Source: Blasia pusilla
Taxonomy: Eukaryota > Marchantiophyta > Marchantiopsida > Blasiales
DNA length: 64,000 nucleotides
NCBI GenBank assembly: GCA_050084515.1
Contig: CM114272.1
Span: 47,988,001 to 48,052,000 of the forward strand
Reading direction: 5' to 3'
Numbering within the stretch: the first letter of the stretch is position 1; every line of letters starts with the position of its first letter. Below the pieces are notes generated by a model. It ran no database searches and was not told where the DNA came from. It saw only the letters and a program-made list of their open reading frames with translations. The position numbers and the translations under genes were made by a program. Shown here piece after piece: positions 56,290-64,000 of this stretch.

Positions 56290-59200
56290 CTTGTATTCTT
56301 CACTCACTATCATCTTCAGATTCTTCACTTGAAGAGCTTCCCTCTATGCAAACTTGTAGAGGAACTACGTTTGCAAAATCCCTACGTGCTACTTCCATCT
56401 CTTGGTTGGTCAATTCTATAGCTCCTAGTGTGTTTAAAGTAGGAATCCTCTCGGGTAAGCTTATTGAAGCACGCAGACCAATGAAATCTCCCTTATCCAT
56501 GTGTGTCATCTCACTATCTTCTGCAAATACTCTATGGGCCCGAGCCTCCTTGCGCAATACTACTTTCCATCCACTCCCTTCATTTGCCTCACCAAAAATA
56601 CTTGCTCCACTTGGGATGGAAAAACAAAGGGTTGGTCTAATATAGGCAAGACTTCAAATTGGCTAACAAGAATCCTTCGGTATCTCTTCTCATTGATCTT
56701 CTAGGGGATTCTCAATCTGCCCTGACCCATCTCCCTCTCATCGACACTATTGGTTGATCAACCAACCCGTAATCAAAAGTAAGTATATCTATTAAGGTTC
56801 CAACATAAGAATAAGCACAATTTGATGGGGAGTTGTTCTCATCCCAAAAATATGCTCCTATGCCACAATCAAATGTGGAAAAGGAATTTACTCCATCCCT
56901 TCCCCCTACTCTATAATGGTTTCCATATGCTTTCATACTTTTGTAAGAAAGAACCTTGGCCTGAGGTGGAATGGACAAGGCAAATGCTAACGGATCAAGT
57001 TCAAGTAGTTGGTGATTAGCCTCAATGATCAGAGCTTTGTGAATCCAATCTTCAAAGGGAAAGTTGGGTCGTTCCAACTTGTACTTCCTGCACAAAAAAC
57101 AATATGAGAAGGATATATAGTAAAGATGTCTCATATAACTTACTCCCAACTATGAAAAACAACAAACATGCCAAAAAATAAAATAGTAGTAGTTTAGACA
57201 CTCACCCATGCCGTAGTTCCAATGATTTTGTAGTGTGTAGAATGTAATGATATGCCAATTGCAACACTTTGTGTGAAAGACAAATGGGCACCCGTGCCCC
57301 TTCCAACTCCTCTCCTGTCACTCCATCTTCCTCGCCATCATCCCACAAACGTGTCCTAATAGCTTCGAACTTCCTCATATACTCAGTGACAAATCCCATG
57401 GCTTCATCTTTAACATACCCTTCTGACATACATACCTCTGGTTTGGCTTTGGACTGTACGTACTACTTCATGGTGCCCATGTACCTCTATATTGGTACAT
57501 CCAACGACAAGATACTAGCCCACATATATCAAGCTCCTCAATTAAATGGACAAGTAAATGGGTCATTACGTCAAAGAAGGCAAGGGGAAATGCATCTCTA
57601 ATAGACATAAGGTGATAATAGTATCCTCACGTAATCTTTCAAGTTGGGATGGATCATAGACTTTCATACATATACTTCTAAAAATCCTACTTAACCTCAT
57701 GATGGTCATCCAAACTTCCTTTTTCACGAGGCCACGCAAGGAGTAAGGTAGGATTTGATGAAGCAACACATGGTAATCATGTGACTTCATGTTTCCCAAT
57801 TTATTGTGTACCACATGCTTCCTCAACTCACCGCAATAACCCGTTGGCACTTTGAGTGCCTCAATTCTACCAAGAACTACCATCAACTCATGAGGAGATA
57901 ACACATAATCTCTAGTAGGTTTGACAAGACCTTCTACTAAGATCGTGGATGCGGCTGTAACCACAAATGAGGTCGAACTCTTATTGCCTTCATATCTCTT
58001 CTAACCTTGACTGTATCTTTTATTCCATATATTTTCTTTACTAAGTTTTCAGCAATATTCTTCTCCACATGCATGACATCCAATGTGTGGCGAATAAGAA
58101 GATGTTGATGAATGATCAAGGAATCCCATCAGGAGTTATGAAGCCAATATATTTATAACGCAACAATGATGGTTTTTTTTAGTAAGAACCGAAGGTTAGT
58201 TGTTAGGATACTTGCCAATAAGGTAAATTGAAGAGCAGACTCCTCCTCTTCACTCTTGTTTTTTTTTAATGGATCAAAAGGACCATCTTCTCGTCCCCCA
58301 CTCTCGTCATATTCTTTCTTCACCTCGGCCCATGCCAGAATATCCTCTGTTGTAACCCTTTATGGTGGTGGTCTAGCTTCCCCCTTACCATTAAAATGGA
58401 TGCCATACTTCATACCTCTCCATGGATGAGAGGAGGGCAAGTATCATCCGTGACCTCCAAATATGGGTTTGCCTCACGCCTTGGAAAAATCTGATTTCAC
58501 CTTAGGCCCGCATATGGTATATGCAAGCTTTCTACCATGGCTTTGCCAAGATATTGTACCTAGTGCAAGATAGTCATTGATAGTCCAAAGGATCATTGAC
58601 TTAAAGGTAAACTCCCACTGCCCATGGGGTTTTCGAACATCATGGAGCACCACACCTTGCCATAACTCTTCGAATTCCTCAACTAATATGGCAAGATAGG
58701 TATTGAAATTCTCTCCGTGCACACTCTCCTTCCCAAGTATAAGGCGTGCAAGCATAACATAGAATTTTTTGGTTTGCAACCAAAGAGGCAAGTTATAATT
58801 TACTAGTAAAATTGGCCATGTTGACCAAGAACTAGATTTATCTGAAAAGGGGTTCACCCCATCCAGAGCTAACCCAAATCTACAATTCCTTTTTTCTTTG
58901 CCAAATTCAGGGTAAGTTTCATCAACATGAGCCCATGCTTTGCTATCAGATCTCCACGAAATAACACACATCCAATGGGACATGCATGGTATGAGTTGTA
59001 ACTCAATCCAAGTTTTCCTATAAGTTTTTTGGCCACATAGTAAGTATGTGGAACATTGTTTCCTATCGAAAGGACCAATTTACCAAAAAGCTTTAGAAAC
59101 TCATCAATTGCAATGTTTGGCAAGTTATGGGTAGCGAAAACATTCAAAAGCAGCATCACAAATCCTAAAATGGATATCCTTGCCCAAGGGAGAAGGGGCT

Positions 59201-59700
59201 TGCATGCTTGTGCAAGTTCTAGAAATTGGTTATCATCAATTCCCATGTCAGATTTGTCTAGGGGATCCACTAGATCATCCCCAGTATCACCTAGGTTGTC
59301 CTCAGACCCTCCTTCAGGGTCTTCATCATCATGGAGATTTTCATATTGCGTAAACATATCATTTAACATTTTTTGAACATCAATATTACCATCCACATTC
59401 AACCGCTTGTTTGTGTCATATGTTAGACTAGGCTCTACATCAAGATGGGCTCTGTGTATGATTTTCTCATATTGGTTCTTGAAGGACTCTTGGTCTTGAA
59501 TTAACCACTACTCATCAAAAGAGTCCCACTCATGTCTACTCTTCGGGATGCAAAAAAGATGAAACCGGTCAAACTTTTTCAGATGCTCCTCTACCCTATG
59601 GAGAGATAGATAACTCCCCCCCTTTGCATTGATTACAAGAGCACCTCACTCTCTTAATTCCCAACTTGTGGGCTATAAGTTGCTCTCTTTGCCACAATTT
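56290..59700 (-). pseudogene. CACTA (En/Spm) TNP2-type transposase, decayed
   Basis: Cut-and-paste DNA transposase of the CACTA superfamily. In order on the minus strand: transposase-associated zinc region (RVRCSCNQC, about 59640), acidic spacer, YNSYHACPIGC, a deletion with frame change, DSKAWAHVDETYPEF, RFGLALDGVNPF, YNLPLWLQTKKFYVMLARLILG, WTINDYLALG, then LDVMHVEKNIAENLV, HDYHVLLHQILPYSLRG, TLCLLEMHFPLPS, and the C-terminal DUF4216-like part (YVGTLIDILTFDYG, GSGWKVVLRKEARAHRVF). Several exon-like gaps and frameshifts are present. The internal deletion removes the usual second zinc-like region, so it is not active. Confidence 0.8.
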
Positions 59701-60501
59701 GAAATCATGTGTTAAGACTCGATGTGGATGACCAAAAGGGAGTCAACCTTGGGAGGTCAACAGTGGTTTCATGGCAATCTAATAAAAATTAGAGGAAAAA
59801 GAACAACCCAATAGAATACTTAAATCAGACACATACGGATACCCAACTTCAAACTTCAAGTGCCTATCAGACTTCCTAATCAAATAAATATACTTATGAA
59901 TTTACACTTTCACCAAACACATGGAATTCAATGTTTGATATATAGTACCATACCCGTTTGTAGACCAACAAAGCAGGGGCTCTTGGAGAATAATGACTAT
60001 ACCTAGACTTGGGCACCTGAAATCCATTACAAGTGAGTGAGTTCTACAAGTATTCTACTAATATCAAGTGTGAGTTTCATGATGTGTTCACTTGTGTTGT
60101 GAGCATAACTGATATTACTATTCTTCTTGTTAGTATACATTCATACTTAAAACCCTCTTGTATCCCACAATATGTACCACAACACACGCAAATTTTTATG
60201 GATGTGTTCGTCTATCAAGAGTATAAGGAGACCAACAGATAGTCTTATACTTGTAATTCGCATTGTGTTGGACAATTAGGCTACTTCTATGGTATACATT
60301 AGCTAAATACCTAATTTTAGATCATCCATTGAATAAGTGTCCTTGTGTTGAATGCTTAAAGAGTTGTATTTCAAGATGTTCCTAGAATCTCTTGGGACTT
60401 ACTATCAGTCATACTTTTGCACGCTTATTTAACATTAGTCACGAGTGCTCAATTAAAGTTTTCAAAATGTCAACAAATTATAAAAATTTCAGGTGTTTGC
60501 A
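59701..60501. other. Non-coding DNA upstream of the transposase
   Basis: AT-rich, no recognisable protein or repeat. It may be internal CACTA sequence. Confidence 0.5.
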
Positions 60502-60943
60502 TCAGGAGCTTATTAATCCTGAATGATTCAGACTACTATTGGTGTCCATATTGTTTAGGGAAGGAGATGTAGGCTTTGCTTCCATTCTATCCCAATCGAT
60601 ATGCCTAGGAAAATTTTGTATTCCAAACTGCACTATCTTTACACATGCCTCCACAACATGGGGATGCCAAGCGTGCCACCAACATTCCTCTTTCTCTAGG
60701 AAGGCATATTTGCTCACCTAGTGATATGGGCAATCTGATGTGGCAACACTCAAGTTCAAATTATGTACATCCATGTGTGTGAGTGATCACATCGCAAATT
60801 TGGGCTAAAGCAATTTGCATTCCTTGGCTTGAGATACCTTTATGCCAACCGTAACTATCATGACAGATTTGCATGGTGCATTTGTTGACAACCCCAACCA
60901 CACTCAACCATAACAAGAGGGTCTCCATGGTACCCATGCTCAT
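60502..60943 (-). pseudogene. Unknown duplicated coding fragment, copy 1
   Basis: I do not recognise the family. Two short frames, 60943-60761 with WLSVVGVVNKCTMQICHDSYGW and 60717-60502 with VVEACVKIVQFGIQNFPRHIDWDRM, line up with a second copy at 61.55-62.2 kb. The shared pattern is CHD-x-(H/Y)-G, then an ALxxI helix-like stretch, then a (G)QAVxV-GNF-like segment with a final W. Both copies have stops and lie beside a CACTA transposase, so they may be captured gene pieces. Confidence 0.4.
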
Positions 60944-61551
60944 CTGTCAATAATCCCAACAGAAATATATGTGCTTTTAAATTAGATGATAACACCATAT
61001 AGGATGCACCCAAGGTATCACGTTATCCCTCCATAGTGAATCCCGATGGAAAATTCTACATGCCAAGTCCGGATCAAGGGCTCGAAGCAAAGAAAGCAAG
61101 GATGGATCAAAGACGTTAAGTGGAATTACTTGAGGTAACCACTTTTGCGAAGAGGAACTAGTTATGATCCCTGAAGCAACTCATCCAACTCAGCAATATC
61201 GTGGACCAATACACAATGACTCTCCTTGTTACATAACTAGTAAGGGATGCCCCAAAGTCATGTCAACCACAACAGTAAACCTATACAGAATGGTGGCAAC
61301 AATCAGTCCATTTAATATATCCATTGCATGTCCTCACTAGATCATTTTTTCACATCCAATTCTTCCTTATTTTACTTACAATGTACATATAAGTTAAGTG
61401 GTCCACCCTAAACAAAAACCCTACAAAAAATTGGATATATCAATTATGATAAACCTTCTATGATTTTTATCCGTATTTGAAAAATTAGCAAAAAATTGAA
61501 TGCATGCACCACATATGACACAATGTTCAAGCACTAAATACACCAAGTCCT

Positions 61552-62200
61552 TCACCAATATCTATCTAATGGTGGAATTCGACTCCATGTGCCGATATCA
61601 CATACATCCAAGCAGCAAATGCAAATTTTACTTGACACACACCTACCACTAGAACAAATCCAAACCAACCTATCAGGAACAACACCTTCCCAAAAATTCC
61701 CATATTCTAGACGGACTTGCACAGCTTGGCCACCAACAGTAGAGGCATACTTTATCAGATCTAAGGCTCTCCTCAATTTTGGGTCTTACCCCTCACCATG
61801 CATAATCCCATGTGCATCATGACAGACATGAAGCGTGACTTGTCTGACTTCCCCAACCATCAACCATGCTAGTAGGGAGTATCGATTCTTATGTACTAGA
61901 ACCATATCAACAAATCGCACGTACAAATGCCGATATTCTTCTTGGAACTTCCAATTTTGTGGATGCCTCATCACCCTAATGGCCCTCCATGGGTACCAAT
62001 ATTATGCAAGGAGATGGCAAATTCTTGCCCTTGTAGGTTCAAGAAATTCCATGATTCTATAAAAAATGCCCATGGGCCTACTAAAACCAACAATCTTCAC
62101 CTTCACCTCGAATGGCAGACAACAGAGCCTGTGCAAAAAGTAATGTTTGTCATAGGGAGTTTTGGAAAGAGATGAAGTAGATGCCATTCCACCTCCTTTA
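61552..62200 (-). pseudogene. Unknown duplicated coding fragment, copy 2
   Basis: Frames with ASTSSLSKTPYDKHYFLHRL, then stop, HPQNWKFQEEYRHLYVRFVDM, LLAWLMVGEVRQVTLHVCHD, stop, and LRRALDLIKYASTVGG, QAVQVRLEYGNFWEGVVPDRL. The frame continues across the stops, so it is a broken coding region. It is homologous to copy 1 about 1 kb away. The product is unknown. Confidence 0.45.
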
Positions 62201-62302
62201 CTCCTGGATCCCAATTTAATAGATTGGTAAGTAAATGAGTGAGTGAATGAAGGACAGAAAGGAGAGGAGAGGAGGGTGTGAGTGAGGGGCATAATGGATT
62301 TG

Positions 62303-62346
62303 AAGTGAGTGAAGTGAGTGAGTGAGTGAGTGAGTGAGTGAGTGAA
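62303..62346. repeat. (GTGA)n microsatellite
   Basis: Tandem AGTG tetramers with one or two interruptions. Confidence 0.85.
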
Positions 62347-62390
62347 GGTTATAATGGAGAGGGGTGAATATATGTAAGTAAATATGCATC

Positions 62391-62392
<2 letters not shown>

Positions 62393-62454
<62 letters not shown>
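62393..62454. repeat. (GA)31 microsatellite
   Basis: Uninterrupted GA/AG dinucleotides for 62 bases. Confidence 0.95.
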
Positions 62455-62456
<2 letters not shown>

Positions 62457-63640
62457 TGGTAGCACACTCGAGGATGTGGTACATTACCTTCTTCTCAACC
62501 TTCTCAACAACGATAGAAGCGGCGAAAACTCTAGCAAGTGCTCCAATGCTCAATGCGACGGAACTTAGAGCCCAAGAAAAGGGTGGCCATCGACTGAAAT
62601 GAAAGCAAACTTTCACATGTTGAAGATATGACCATATGTTGGTATATCTTTAATTTTTGGAAGATGACATGTTTTAGTTCACCTTGCTAATTTTTCCACC
62701 CGGAGTGCACATTTTCGTCTTTGTGCCTTACCACGCAATACTTTTCGGAAGTCACGTATATCTGTAGGATTTGATGGAATTGGAAGTCTGCAATAAATGA
62801 TGTCATACAAAATATGTTAAATAATGTTGAAGGTAGGTAGAAAAATTGAGTTATATTTTTAAGTGTAGATTTCTCTATGTGCACGCTATATAATGTGAAC
62901 TTATGTTGGAGATATTCGAATTAATAAAGGATCTTGTTTATCTCTTGTTGAAGATGAAACTAAAAAATTTGTGATGTCTCGAAGTGACATGTCCTCTATC
63001 CCTAGTCTCTTTGGTACTTTTATCTATAAGAAACACATTACAAATAAATGGAAATAAACTTGGTTAATATTCAAAATAAATAACTTTGGCATTTTTATTC
63101 AACTTAAGGAAAATAAAGAGTGAAATCTATGAGCAAGACATGTGGATTTTTAGGAAATATCTTTGTGGTTCCACATGGCAAAACCTCCAACCCTAAAAAG
63201 ATACGTGTCAAGAGTGGATGTACTGTTATAGTTGCAAAAATAAAATTTCTCTGTTCCAACCATTGACTGATCGGCAATGCAATCCATGACCATCATGTAT
63301 CATCTCGACTTACTGCCAATGCGTAGGTCCAACAACATTTACTGGATGTTGCGAGTCCACCTCCACACACCTTGTAAAATTAAAAAAATTCCCCCTTCAA
63401 CCCCTTTCATTTTATTTTTCCCTTGCCCCACTTAAGCAAAATGCCTCTCCATTTGCAACACCCATATTCTAACCCCAAATATTGCACATTTAGATTTGGT
63501 CGTTAGATCTAGGCGGATCAGACCGTTGAAGCTATGGCTAGCTAGCATCAAACATAGAAACACAATGGAGAGTGAGGGGGGAAGGGAGAAGTACATCATA
63601 TCCACATAGTTCAGAACCACTCAATGAGGCTATTTCGAAT
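62455..63640. other. AT-rich DNA, no gene seen
   Basis: Only short, unrelated open frames. It ends at the start codon of the partial gene at the right edge. Confidence 0.5.
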
Positions 63641-64000
63641 ATGGAGGAGGATCCTCCTCGGACACCTTATGAACTCATGCGTGAGGAAAATGTGAGGTTG
63701 AGAAAGGCTCGTGAAGTCATCATCTTCGGTAGTGTCCCATTGTTGTAAGTTTGGTTGTGGCATAGTATTGTTGGAATTTATTTTCTTAATGCTAATTTAG
63801 AGGAATATTATGAGTGTTGTTTAATGTCTTATTTACTTCTAATTGGTGATGGTTGGTTGTTGAAGTTTTACCAAACCAAACAAGTCTCATAGGAGGAGAG
63901 AGAAAGTCTCTCATGTTGTGGAAAGCTCCAATCAAGCACCTAGACAAAGTCTTCGACTACGAGATTTAGGTGTTTCTAGGTTCAAAAGGCAGATTTTTGA
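63641..64000 (+). CDS. Unknown basic protein, 5' part, runs off the window
   Basis: Family not recognised with certainty. Exon 1 is 63641-63744, starting MEEDPPRTPYELMREENVRLRKAREV and ending at a perfect GTAAGT donor. Exon 2 starts at 63866 after an AG, in matching phase, and is open to the window end, with KPNKSHRRREKVSHVVES and QAPRQSLRLRDLGVSRFKRQ. The mix of a PYEL-R-EN-like helix and an Arg-rich segment resembles unnamed plant nuclear proteins. Splice phase agreement supports a real gene. Confidence 0.45.

Noticed and set aside
1-64000. CRISPR arrays, bacterial operons, rRNA or tRNA genes
   Set aside because: None seen. Repeats are microsatellites or transposon ends, and genes have plant-type introns.

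Overview
This window looks like nuclear DNA of a plant with a large, repeat-rich genome. Three host genes with introns support this: an MLO-family membrane protein, a PPIL1-type spliceosomal cyclophilin, and a putative plastid ChuX/HutX-like protein. A fourth, unknown gene starts at the right edge. The rest is nested Ty3/gypsy retrotransposons, a decayed CACTA transposase, short Helitron-like elements, microsatellites and AT-rich intergenic DNA. I cannot name the species. Gypsy elements carrying DNA methyltransferases have been reported from charophyte algae, so a streptophyte fits.

Layout: 1-2033 intergenic. 2034-21065 is a chromodomain Ty3/gypsy element (D, + strand), bounded by ~1.0 kb LTRs and a perfect CCCGT target duplication. 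Its pol is split by a 13.2 kb minus-strand insert made of two fused elements (A, 4637 to ~9640; C, ~9640 to 17872). C is itself split by a D-family solo LTR (11122-12114, target duplication GCAAG). The MLO gene runs from 27651 down to 22624. 28.6-31.9 kb is AT-rich with two small Helitron-like elements. 31940-41676 is a more complete minus-strand element, B, close kin of A. 44.0-45.06 kb is a degenerate minisatellite leading into the ChuX/HutX-like gene (45213-46125). The cyclophilin gene runs from 52145 down to 49037. A fragment of a fourth related element, E, lies at 53.13-55.76 kb. A broken CACTA TNP2-type transposase lies at 56.3-59.7 kb, followed by duplicated unknown coding fragments at 60.5-62.3 kb.

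The main discovery candidate is the family formed by A, B, C and E. Its polyprotein order is Gag, CCHC knuckles, aspartic protease, a C5 cytosine DNA methyltransferase of DNMT3/DRM type, then RT, RNase H, integrase and, where that end survives (A and B), a C-terminal PHD finger. All four copies keep the methyltransferase PCQ and ENV motifs. All four also have an in-frame UAG followed by CAR-CCA exactly between methyltransferase and RT. This matches the UAG-CAR-YYA type of leaky stop codon, while most other stops in these elements look like random C-to-T decay. The design suggests a retrotransposon that makes Gag, protease and methyltransferase in excess, makes RT/IN by readthrough, and carries both a DNA-methylation writer and a chromatin reader.
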